Part shown: piece by piece, positions 34,962-46,700 of the stretch | How positions within the stretch are numbered: the stretch's first letter is position 1 | Layout: each line of letters opens with the position of its first letter | Assembly: GCA_029204225.1 (NCBI GenBank) | Contig: CM055095.1 | Location: 74,907,798-74,971,797 of the forward strand | Direction of reading: 5' to 3' | DNA from: Diphasiastrum complanatum | Taxonomy: Eukaryota; Streptophyta; Lycopodiopsida; Lycopodiales; Lycopodiaceae | Length of the DNA: 64,000 bases | Notes under the pieces: generated by a model | Database searches by the model: none | What the model saw: the letters and a program-made list of their open reading frames with translations, nothing else | Told to the model about the DNA's origin: nothing | Translations under genes and position numbers: made by a program

Positions 34962-36010
34962 CCTGGTCTCAAGCAAGCATCACGAGCTTGGTATAAGAAG
35001 CTCGATAGTCTTCTGAAGTCTCTAGGCATTACTCCTACAACACTCGACTGTAATATCTACATAAATAGAATGGAAAAAAATTTGTGAGTCTAACAATATC
35101 TATAGATGACTCTCTGATGATAGAAAATTGTCTGATGTTGATAAATGAAAGAAAAAGTCAGATATCTACAAATTACGAGAAGTGACGAAATGTTTGGGGC
35201 TGCAAATTAAAAGAGACCGAACAAAAGGAGTCATGCTGAATCAGTCAGAATGTGCCGAAAAGGTATTGAATTAGTACAGAATGATTGACTGCAAAGAAAA
35301 AGCAACACCAATGATAGCCGAAGCCAGATTGTCAAAGCAAGATTGCCCGAGTACAGGTAAGGAGAGACAAAGGATGGAGAAGATACCATATTAAAATTTG
35401 ATCGGTATTCAGATGTACCTCACAATTTGTACAAGACTTGACTTAGCATTCTCAGTCTACTCACTCAATCAATTCTCCTCCAATATTGGCATGCAACATT
35501 GGCTGATGGCAAAATGAACACTGCAATATCAGAAAGGCACCCACAATTTGGGGTTGATCTACAAAAGAGAAAATGAATTTAAGCTTCAACACTATAGTGA
35601 TGCAAGTTGGGCTAGCTGCAAAGATGACAACAAGTCCGTAATAGGTGGATGTTCGATAGCGTGTAGAGCTGCGATCAGCTGGACTTGAAAGAAGCAACAG
35701 ACACTCGTGGCACAATCCTCATGCAAAGCCGAGTACGTGGCAGTATCGAAGGTGGTAAACGAGGTGATGTGGTTACAAATGATGGTGAAAGAGATTGGAA
35801 TACCATATCAAACCTCTTCAATCATGAAGATGGATTTTTAGAGTGTGATATACTTGGTCCAGGGTCCAGTATTCCATTCAAAAACCAAATACATACCTAT
35901 GAAGTACCATCACATTCAAGATCTGATCTCAAAAGGAGAGCTGAGTGTTGAAATTCATAAAATTAGAAGATATGATTGCAGATTTGTTGACCAAGCTGCT
36001 TGACAAGCCA
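34962..36010 (+). pseudogene. Ty1/copia RT-RNase H fragment (family A relative)
   Basis: It begins at the RT block LKQASRAWYKKLDSLL (34965) and continues with a RT-RNase H linker, then the RNase H HYSDASWASCKDD block near 35600 and SSCKAEYVAVSK near 35715. Many stops and frameshifts are present. It breaks off just after the KYHHIQDLI / VDQAA region at about 36000 and runs into a second copia fragment in the same orientation. Confidence 0.8.
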
Positions 36011-36011
36011 C

Positions 36012-36860
36012 TCTTTACCAAACACAGAAGATCGATGGGTTGTATCTTCACCAACAAAAATATATTTAGAAGGTCATCGAATATTTCAACATGATCGAAT
36101 GCAAAGGTGTGCATACTCCCATAATACTTGGAATGATACTGAGCAAGGCAGATTGCCCGCTGACTCTCAAAGAAGAGAAGAAAATGGCCAATACACCCTA
36201 TCGAAGGTTGATTGGATCATTGTTGTATCTTGTATAGCATTCGCAGTATTCAGGCTAAGCTAATTTAATCAGAACCTAGGATTGTTGCATTGAAAGTTAG
36301 CAAAAAGAGTGGTGCAATATCTCCAAGAGTCAAAAGACTATGGACCATGTTATTTGAAGGAAGTTGTATTTCGAATTGAATCTTACAGTGACACAAGCTG
36401 GGCATCCATGAAGGGTGATAGCAATAGTATTTTAGGAGGTTGTACTTTAGCATCTGGTGCAATTATACTTTGGATAAGCAAGAGGCAAACAACAATAGCA
36501 CAATCTTCATGTGAGGCCGAATATGTAACAACAGCTAAGATGACAAACGAGCTAACATGGATCAAACAAATGTTAGAAAGATTTGATGAAAATGTTTCTG
36601 AACCCTATGTCTCGTTTATGGATAACACTTCAGCAATCTATCTTACAAAAAATCCTGTGTTTCATTTTTGAGAACAAAACACATAGCTATCAAGTATCAT
36701 GTTATTCGAGACTTAGTCAAAAAGAAGATACTGAAGATAGTCTTCATACCTATAGAGGAAATGATGGCTGATATCTTTACAAAGCCACTGAGTAAAGCTT
36801 TCTTAAAGAAGTAGTGAAGAAGGTCGGGGTTAATCCAACTGCCCACTTTGAGAGGGAGTT
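36012..36860 (+). pseudogene. Second Ty1/copia RNase H fragment, head to tail
   Basis: It begins again upstream, at the YLHQQKYI / MIECKGVHTP block (about 36040), and runs through YRRLIGSLLYL (36200), RIESYSDTSWASMKG (36370), SSCEAEYVTTAKM (36505) and DNTSAIYLTKNPVFHF (36620). Stops occur at 36253 and 36669. It ends with the purine tract TTTGAGAGGGAGT before the LTR at 36861. Confidence 0.85.
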
Positions 36861-36985
36861 GTAGAACACCTCAAAAGACAAACCTCAGTTCTACTAACAA
36901 AGTGCACAGTCCAATTGACAAAGGTTGAGAAACCGATTGATCAAAGTTGTCAATAGATGATTTTTTCTTCATTGGTGTTTCTTAC
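36861..36985 (+). repeat. Start of a copia 3' LTR (truncated)
   Basis: TGTAGAACACCTC follows the purine tract. Sense LTR similarity cannot be followed far, because sequence with an opposite LTR organisation begins near 36990. Confidence 0.5.
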
Positions 36986-36989
36986 TTTT

Positions 36990-37335
36990 TTTTGGTAGAA
37001 TTTAAGATCAAACATCATAGCTATTTTGATTGTCTAAAATTGTCTATCACACTCATACATATGTCTCCTAAAATCGCACACTTTATTCAATCAAAGTAGA
37101 AACTGCTCTATTAGTATATAGAACAGAATCATACATGATTGAAGACGCTGATATTCGTTTGATTTATTCAAAATTTCACCGCGTTCTCTAAAGGAGAATT
37201 CTCAGTGTACTTTCCTACACCATCTCCAACATCTCTGATATGAATCTTCTATAATGATCAGCTATTTATACTAAAGCAATTTAAGCTTATCCAATTAGGT
37301 CAACTTAATTAGGTCGTAGGCCACAATTGACAGCT
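36990..37335 (-). repeat. Antisense LTR-like fragment
   Basis: Read on the minus strand, the order AGCTAGC, GACCTAATT, TAGTATAAATAGCTG and a following leader resembles the promoter part of the copia B LTR (31230-31290: CAATTGATGACCTAATT, TAGTATAAATAG). No polypurine tract or termini were found. Confidence 0.4.
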
Positions 37336-38150
37336 AGCCAATGCGTTGTCATCCATTCAGTAAGGCCTTCCCAAAAATTTACTTGCAAAGCGGTTAGGGC
37401 AAGTCGTAAGCTTCATAACAAGTGGAATCAATAACTGTCTGACTTTGATATGTCAGTGTCGTCGAAGTCACTCTGATATGTCGGTGCCACTTGTTGAGTG
37501 ATTCATGTACATCAGGCTTTCCGTAGAAAGACACGACTTCTAGATCAATCCAAGTCAAAAAAACGTCAAAGTTTCCAATACTGGCCATCTTGTGTTGGTG
37601 GAGAGAGCAATTGGATGGATCAATTTCAAGTAGCCACTCTGATTCAAGCTAAGGATTAGTTTCAAGCCGCTCTGATCCAAGCTAAGCTCTACAATTGAGG
37701 AACCAAAATGGCCTCCTTCCTTCATATCAAATTCATGTGATTGAAGAAGGAGTTGTAGTGAATGAACGAATGATATTGCGCATCACATACATGCTCTTAT
37801 AGTAATACAATGAACATATACCACATACATAGATTTTAGTGTGCATGATTTGAGACTCACACCAAACCCCCCCCCCCTCTCTCTCTCCATCCATTCATGC
37901 GTTTACTTCTTTCTAAGCTTTTGCTTTTGCTTATGGCTCATGCAAACCAAACAAACTTTTGCATTTGCTTATGGCTAATGCATTTTTTGCATGACTTCAT
38001 ATGAATATTCTGATGGCAACAAATGCATGTTAGTTTAGTCCTCAACAAAGGTTTCAGCCTTAAAAGTTAAGACCACCACCACATGATATCCTCTAACGTT
38101 GACTTTTATCCAAACTCCATTTGACCAACCTCAACACATAGTAATGCCCC
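37336..38150. other. Spacer, nothing recognised
   Basis: AT-rich. It includes a C10 run followed by CT repeats at about 37867-37885. No coding signal was found. Confidence 0.5.
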
Positions 38151-38247
38151 CCCCATAAGCCAAGGTCAGTCATACGCCACATGCCTTTCAGCACTTGGCA
38201 TTAAAAGCCTGTGCATTTTTCATGCTTAGGCCACACACCTTTCACTA

Positions 38248-38481
38248 GAATGGGCACAAGCTTTTAATGCCAGGTGCCCATCCAAGGGCCCATGTGAAGA
38301 GAGAGAGAGAGAGAGTGGTACTCTCCTTGGATGGGCACCTGTGCATTTTTCATCCTCAGGCCACGCGACATGGCCTCAACAAGTCTTACTTGCTGAAAAA
38401 CTATTTAGACATGTGGACCCTCCTTCAATACAAGAATGGGCACAAGCTTTTAATGCCAGGTGCCCATCCAAGGGCCCATGT

Positions 38482-38520
<39 letters not shown>

Positions 38521-38650
38521 GAGTGAGAGTGGTACTCTCCTTGGATGGGCACCTCTGCATTTTTCATTGCATTTTTCATCCTCAGGCCACGCGACATGGC
38601 CTCAACAAGTCTTACTTGCTGAAAAACTATTTAGACATGTAAACCCTCCT
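38248..38650. repeat. Tandemly duplicated block with GA-containing hairpins, upstream of BOBBER1
   Basis: A unit of about 186-210 bp starting GAATGGGCACAAGC occurs twice (38248 and 38434). Each copy holds a perfect 15-bp inverted repeat, GGTGCCCATCCAAGG / CCTTGGATGGGCACC (38273-38287 with 38325-38339; 38459-38473 with 38539-38553), enclosing a GA tract and a small inner AGAGT-ACTCT stem. The GA tract is longer in the second copy (38484-38517). The block lies 380-790 bp upstream of the BOBBER1-like start codon. Confidence 0.9.
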
Positions 38651-39033
38651 CCAATACATAAAATATCCTTAAAAGTTTGAGATTAATAGGTGTGAGAGGC
38701 CAATATCAACACTTTGTATCCCTTCCTGTACTCTAGACCTTTCTTGTCTCTGCTCATTTGTCTGGCACATTGGATTCGAGCCCGTGAGGTCACGGAGGGC
38801 GAAGAAAGTCCTAACCAACTCGCTACCTATTCATCATTCTTTAACGCTGTTCCATCCCTCGACTCGTTTCATCTTTTTGTTCAGATCGGAACGCTTCGTC
38901 GCACAGTCCAGGATTGCTCTCGCTCTCGCGATCCAGGAAGCAGCAGCAGCGTCGAAGAGACGAGCGCTTCGCTTCGTCTTGTTCCTTCCTCCTTATCTTA
39001 CTTTTTTTCGTTTGATTGTTTGGTGGTTATTAT

Positions 39034-40673
39034 ATGGCCGTGATCTCAGATTACGAAGAGGAGGCGTCCAATCCCAAGAAGGATGTGGCGGCAGGTGTCA
39101 GTGGCAGTGGCAATGAAGCTTCCTCCTCGCAGGATGCAGCCCTTGAAGCGCTTCTGAGTAAAAGCGATAACGATCCTCTGAAGCTGCTCGAAACAGTTAT
39201 TTGGTTCGTAGGAAGAAAATCCAAGGTTTTGGAGTTGGAAGATCTTGATTCGAGAATATCGGAGATTGTGTCAAAAGTGAAGACGACGCAGGCGAAGCAA
39301 CGAGAGCCTCTCACAAAGCTTTCAAACATCAAGGAAAATGAGACTTCAAAAGGAATCAGTAAAGTATCGGGAACAAGAGATAGTAAAAATAATGCAAGGG
39401 AGCCTAATATATCCGAAACAGATATCAAAGCTGAACCATCGAACAAAGATACAGTTCCCGAAGTCAAGTCTGTAGGCGGTGTGTCCCCTAAGGGCACCGA
39501 CGCGAAAGAAGGAGAAGAAGAAGAGAACGACGAAAAGGGAATCAGTGAGTATTTTTTTGTTACAAGAAAGAGACCACAGAAACTTTTCATATTTGATATT
39601 AAGTTTCCGAAATCTCTACGAGATAACTTGAATACAACGTTTGGCAAAGAAGCCTCTTCCTCTTCCATGCTTTGAGCTTAAAACTCTTTTTGATAACAAG
39701 AAGTGGCAGAGCTCTATAGCATCATTCTTTTAGATGAATTCGAATTGATTTGACGTCTCATTTCTTTAAGACAAGGTAGCCTGTGCAATCTGAGGGAAGC
39801 GTTTCGGATTTATGGATTGCGTGGAGCACTTATCTTACTTAAAGCTAACACAAAAGAAGTTTATTTCTCCCAAAACTAGAGTATATCCAAGAGGTTTAGG
39901 AATCTCTGCAATGACAGTGATATCGTTAATTGATATAGCAAACCTGATGATGTAGCAATTGACATATGACCGTCAGAGTTTAAGCAACCTAAGCTGTAGC
40001 TAATTAGAATCAATTTCGAATTGACCCTTGACGCACAAATGCAAGGTGCAACTTCAGCATCCAAGCTGTTCAAGGAAGCTTTGAGATTGCAACTTCGGTG
40101 TCCTTATGTTTAGACAGCTTCTGTTTAAAAGTACACTGATTAGTTTACATTACATTTTTGCCTCTTGCTGGATGTGTCATCATATGAGGTTATATCTAGA
40201 TGTATCGTTAGTTTGAGGCCGCCATTATATCATGATGTTGCATCCTTTCACTTGTGCAAGCATGTCACTTTCTGCCACTTTAAAGTATGTTCATTCCACA
40301 GTTGCGGTTCTGAACCGCGAATCTCAGTCTTTGTTAGGGTTTAGAGAATGGTTTTCTCTTTTTATTTTTTGGTGAGCAAATATGGGTATCTGCTTGAAGC
40401 TCCTTGAGGAGAGCAGTGCATTATGCAGGTTGCCAGTAGTTCCAGTTACAGTATGGTCCATTCCAGGGTAGATATATAGCTGAAACAATGCTGGATTCGA
40501 ATCGGTTGAAAATTGTGACTGTTGAAGCAACTGGTTCGTGTGCAATATGGTTGAAATGTGCAACTGATATCAAATCTGACACATCTCAAACACACCCATT
40601 GTGGTTTGTGTACAAAAACAACTATGTGCCAAACGTTTCAGTTAAGCACCAAACTGGATAATAAGCATGACTG

Positions 40674-40726
<53 letters not shown>

Positions 40727-43700
40727 GCTGTCTGAGCGCGATGGCTGCTGCTCCCCTGGCCTAGCTTGCCCTACCCTGGTCGCACTCACCTCCCCCCCTG
40801 ACCTCCATCGCACTGACCTCCATCGCACTCAATGGCCAGGAAAAAGGGGAGCCCTCGCTCCCCTCCCCCTCGCTCCCCTTCCTCTCTTTCACTACCCCTT
40901 CCCTCTCCTTTGCAGCCCGTCGCTGGCCCTTCATACACCCCCTCGCTGCCTACTCCCTCTCTCACCACCTCTCCCACCCCCTCGCTGGCCCTTCCCACCC
41001 CCTCGCTGTCTGCTCAGCCTACTCCCGCCCCTCCCACCCCCTCGCTGGCCCTTCCCAACCCCTCACTGCCTGCTCACAGTCCTCCCCCCTCTTCCTTGGC
41101 CCTCTCCTTTCTCCATGGTTCTCCTGCCCCCTCCCATTATCCTCTCTCATTCCCTAAAGAAGCCTACTCTCCTACGAAAGCATTTGAACAGTACCTTCTC
41201 TCTTGCATGGAACAGATTACACTGGAATCTAGCTATCTGAGGATGGAAATGGGTCAATTGAAAACCACAATACAAGCTATGGCAATCGAGAAGCAAACTA
41301 TGATGGCCCGGATCATATCTTTGGAAGAGACCTTGAGCAGGAAAGAACCACAAAGATCCAAGAATTGGAGGAACGGATTGAGCAACATAAGGCGGAAACC
41401 AAAACATGGGCCTCTCTATTCAAAGAAGACGCTAAAGAAGGTACACACACTTTCAATAGCGTCATCTCAGCCACCATATCCGAAGAAGGAATGCGGAAGT
41501 ATAAATCTCTGAATGTGCGGGTGCGAGGAATTGAAGATACTAAGGCTCCAGTTACCGAAGCATCTAGACTTGAGTTAAAGGAAGCCCATGAGTTAAGCTA
41601 GAACTGGTGGTTTAACACTCAATGTCAGTTATAGATAGCCATGGTTAGAGAGTTGACAGTGTGACTTGGGTTCTGTTAGGACACCTAAATTGGACGTCAG
41701 ACCAGTTGCACAAACAGATACTCAGGACATGTGATGCTGAGCCTTAGCTATAGACTAGGTATTAGGGGCATCAATTGAGATATTTGAATTGGTTGGGGCC
41801 TGGATTAATTAGAGCCTTCAATCACCTTCCGGACTAGGTGAGACAGTTTCCTGACTATGGTGATATGGGAACTATGACTAGTATCTAATAGATAGATTGG
41901 TGATGCTAGTGCAACCCCCAGGCTCGGGAGAGGTTATGAATTCTTGGGTAAATATGTCCACTTAGATTGTTACTCCATAGGACCTATGCAAGTGTGATCA
42001 CGGGAGACCTCACAATGGTATCAGATCCTAGCACTTGTGGGAGATAGCTTACGGTACTAAGAAGCTTCGCACCCTTATGTATGCATACATTCTTGATGAA
42101 TACTTTCTGTTGAAAAGTCATCCAGAGACCTTGCCATACATCTCACAATGAGATAAGTGTCTCAAGATCATCTGTAGCTTGATTGAATGATTAAATCTCA
42201 ATTTATGAACATTATAATCCAACATTATATATTAGAAGGTTATTGGAGCATTGCTCAATCTATATGATAGGACTATGATTCCTCAGTGGCCATACCTAAT
42301 CCTAAAGTCAACTACGTCAATGTGAATTTGGCTCTCATATCACCTCCTTCCAAGGTCTACTGTTAGGATCCGGTCATGGATCTAACATGTCCCAGTGAGA
42401 TTGGTAGCTAGGTCATGGGACTGACATAGACGGTCGATGACTCCCCATCAACGACGCTTGAGGCCGGTCATGACCCGGTGTGTTGCAGTCGCAACCAGTG
42501 TACTTGTACGTGACATGCTGTGTGTCAAGTTCGATAGAGCCGACATAGAACTAACCAAGTTAACCAGTGACTAGGGTTAGCCAGCATGTGACTGGTGTGG
42601 TCTTATAGCCACATGTGTACAATAATGGGCATGGGGTTGGCAAAGCATTAAGACACTGTATTCATGGTTTAGGAGGGGTAGGCTTGGTAGGGCAAGTGGA
42701 CTGATCACCCACGTGATTCAAGTGCCCTAGGACCAGCCACTAGAATAGCAGGCGATTCCTATACATATCTAGGAGTACTATTCTCGGGGCCTACGTTCAG
42801 CATGAGACACGCAGCTATTTCACGGGTACGGAAGGGCTATGCCTCACTGATAGATTTGGAGAGACTATGTTTCCGCTCACACATCAGAGATGCGACTAGT
42901 AAGTGTCGGCTCTTTGACACTATGGTTGTGCCCTCAGCTATGTATGCTTCCGAGACTTGGAGTACGGGTCTGACAGCTACTGACTGGGCATATATCTCCT
43001 GGCTCCAGATTCGTTTGCTCTCATGGATGATACGGGCTAAGCCCTCAGTACCACACCAGATTATCTTGGCGGAGTTCGCGATCCCCCCCCATTCAGATTG
43101 AGGCCTTATTCCATATTGTGACATTCATACAGAGGGTAGAGGATCTTCAGGACGGGGTTACACATTATGTAGTTGCAGCTTTATCTTCATCCCGGCGCCT
43201 ACACTCAGAGGGACACCTTTTCTCATGGTACTCCCAGGCTTGCCGTCTCCTCTCCACATTGGGTATCCAGATTAGTGATCTACCTGCGGGCACCCACCAG
43301 TACATCAGAGGCCTCCTTTATAGATCATATCTTCATACCACTTGGCAGGGCCCATTGGGGACCAAGAGTGAATTTTATCGTACACACTTTCTATCTCTTG
43401 ATCCGGCTGGCTGCCCCATAGTATCTGGTTATTTGCTGAGGAGTATATCACATAGTCTACGGATAGCGATGGGTCAGTTTCGGGTTTCTTCACATCAGTT
43501 GGCTATCGAGATTGGCAGATACAGTGGCACCCCACGAGAGGACCGGCTCTGTAGTATGTGTGTTATGCATGAGACTGAGGACGAGTCACATTTCCTCTTC
43601 AGATGTCCAGCCTACTATGAGATACGGGGGTGGTACTACTGCTTGTTCAGAGAGCACCCAGTTACACTTTCTACCTTGATATCTTATGAGGACCCTAGAT

Positions 43701-46700
43701 GTGTCGCACTTATGATCCGAGAGATGTCAGACTTGAGGAGGAGGAGACTAGATGGTACACTCCTGACACAGCTGAGCATTGATGAGTGCATATCCCGTCG
43801 GAGACAGAGATCCGAGGTACCCATAGGCAGCGACTCAGATGGAGAGGCTGAGATTCCCGACTCCTTTGTACACCGGCATCAGAGACCATGTCGACGGACA
43901 GAGAGACAGTCAGTTATTAGATCACAGCCCAAAGCGCCACGGCAGCAGAGACGACACCGACGGCCTATCCGGCGACAGAGGTCCAGGGCACATCTAATCA
44001 CACCCTCACAGCATACCATCCACCATTTCTTTCATGCTGATGGGCATCGTGATATATGATTCCAGGCTATTGGATCCTGACTGGGCCAGCTGTCTTTATG
44101 CATTGTATTTGCAGTTATTTAGTTTTTATAGATGATTGAGCTTTAAGCTCCTATGTGCACACTTGACATGTACCTTTTCTTAGTCCTATGTACCTTAGGG
44201 TATTCAAGGACATTAATAAAATCTTTCTTTCTTTCTTTCTTTCTCTCTCTCTCTCTCTCTAACGAGGGGGGAGGGCGAGGGGATGGCTGCCGCTGCCTCG
44301 AAATGTTGATGGCTGCTGCTGCCCTGTCCTAGCTCGCCCTACCCTGGACTACCCCTCTCACTCTCGGCTCCACATAACTGTAGCACCCTAGCGCGTCAGG
44401 ATGCGCCAGCTAGGGGCTGGCCAAAAAGGCGCAGGCGGGCGCCAGGGCGGGTGAGCCAGGGGGCAGGCAGTGCCCAGGTGGCGCCGGGTAGGGGCACCGG
44501 CGCCAGGTGGGTGGGGCGCCGGGCAGGCAGGTGGGTGGCGTTGGGCAGGCCCAGTGGCGCCGGGCAGGCAGCGCCCAGGTGACACTGGGCAGGGGCACCA
44601 GCGCCAGGTGGGTGGCGCCGGGCAGGCTCAGGTGGCACCGGGAACCGGGCAGGTGGCACTGGGCAGCTTCACACCCACCTGCACACATGTGAGTAAGCAG
44701 GTGGGTTCAGTTATATATAGGTACTGGTATATCTCAGAGATTTGCTTATGGGATAAACCCTGGTGCCCGACACGTGGCACCAGGGCAAGTAGTTTAAAAA
44801 AAAAAAAAAAAACCTCCCTGCCTGGCCCACCCTGACGCGTGCGCAGGGTGCTAAAAATAAGAGGAACCCTCACTCTCCCTCTCCTCTCTCTCTCTCTGAT
44901 CGCGATGGATGGTGTTGATCGCGATGGTGGCTCCCCCTCGCTAATCCTCCACCTCCACCCTGTCCATCGCTTTCATCCTGTCCACCTGTCCATCGCTGCC
45001 AGCCCTTCATCCATCGCTGTCAGCCATCTCCCTCCATGGCCCCTCCTCGTGCTGCCCGTAGGACGGTCCTACCCCCTCGCCCTTCTACCTCACCCCTCCC
45101 CTCGCTACCTCACCCACCACCTCCCTCGCTGCTACACCACCCACTACGTCACCCATCCCCCTCGCTACCTCGTTACATCCCCCAACCCCAACCCCCCCCC
45201 CGCTCGCTGCTATATCACCCATCACCCACCCCCTCCCTCGCTGATACCTCACCCACCCCCTCACTCGCTGCTATTTCACTTCCCCCCTCGCTTCCTCCCC
45301 CACCCCCCCTTCGCTACCTCACCCATCTCCCTCCACGCCGTTGCTGCCACCTCAACAGTACTCCTTGCTGCGGCTGCCAAGAACGATGCTTCTGCCAAAA
45401 AATGGCACCCTCGCTGATGAGATGCCTGTTGCAGCTGACATGGCACCCCCCTCCACCTCGTCCCTCTTCTCTTCTTCTTCTTCTTCTTTCACTACTTCTC
45501 CCCTCTCTCTTTCATCCTCCTCTTCTGCACTGTCCTCGCACCAATCCACAGCTCCTGCCACCGCACCCATTCCCTACACTCCCTCCAAATCAGTTGAATT
45601 CTTTTCCTCTTGGGAAGTTGACCAAATGAGAGCAGATTTCTAGCTCTTGAAGCAAGAACTTACACAGTTGAAAGAAGTAGTGGTCTCCGTAGTAAAGGAA
45701 AAGAACCTGTTGCAGTCTAAAGTCGCCTCATTGGAGCACGTGATTAACAATAGGCAAGTTGCAGCCTCGGAAACGCACACCACCATGATACGGGAGCTCG
45801 AACACAAAATTGAACAGCATAAAGATTCATGGGCAGCAGTCTCGAAGAAAGGCACCAAACCTAGCGCCCCCATTTCCTCAGTTATCTCAGCCACCATTTC
45901 GGAAGAGCGGTCAAGGGAGCAAAAAGCTCATAACATCAGGGTTCGTGGGATACCGGACACACAGGATGCCATGGCCGAAGCTATGAGTTTTCTCGAGACC
46001 ACTTTAGGACATGTGACAGATGGACTCGATACAGCTTGGAGGACCACTAGGGATGCAGCTACACTGATCATCCGCTTCACATCCCTAGACAGCTGCAGAG
46101 AGGCCTTACGCTGTAGAGCCCAATTACGTGGCACTGCCATATTTATGGATGAAGATCTTACCTACATCCAGGTTGAGGAGAGGCGTAAAGCCTTCCAGGT
46201 GGCTCGAGAGACTGGTAGACGAGTCATATATCGAGATGGTCAGATACGATTTGTTGCTGGCACCTCTGGCCGTTCCCAGAGCTAGGAATTCGGGGCCCCC
46301 GGGATTGGTGGGAGCATCCCGGGGCCCCATCCATACCATTTTCAGATTGGGGTATGGAATTGTGATGGCATCCACTCATCCTCTACAGCAGGTGATCTGA
46401 TTGACTTTATCATTGGACGAGACCTATTGTTTTTTATGGAGACTCACGAGAGCCAGGTGCGTGGTTTACCCGCCTTCCCGGGATACAGATGGGATTCAGT
46501 ATACAGAGCTGAGACTAGATCAGCCAGTGGCCGTGGTTCGGGAGGAGTGGCTTGTCTCTACAGAGAGTCCCTTCATCAGATGTTTGAGTTCGTCAGGCAT
46601 GATGAGCATGCACGGTATATTTGGCTTCGTATCACAGGACGAGCGCTTGGTTTGGACAGGGACGTCTTCATTGCTGCCTGCTATTTTCCTCCAGAGTCCT

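Noticed and set aside
39051..39668. 205-codon antisense frame over BOBBER1 exon 1
   Set aside because: A shadow of the real exon; serine-rich composition mirrors the acidic linker of the sense protein.
44388..44873. Several Pro/Ala/Gly-rich open frames on both strands
   Set aside because: They arise from the GC-rich tandem units and stay open in many frames at once; no conserved protein is visible.
45036..45629. 197-codon Pro/Leu/Ser frame
   Set aside because: It is an alternative frame over the pyrimidine-rich LINE ORF1 N-terminus and 5' UTR; the real ORF1 frame is the one leading into the coiled coil.
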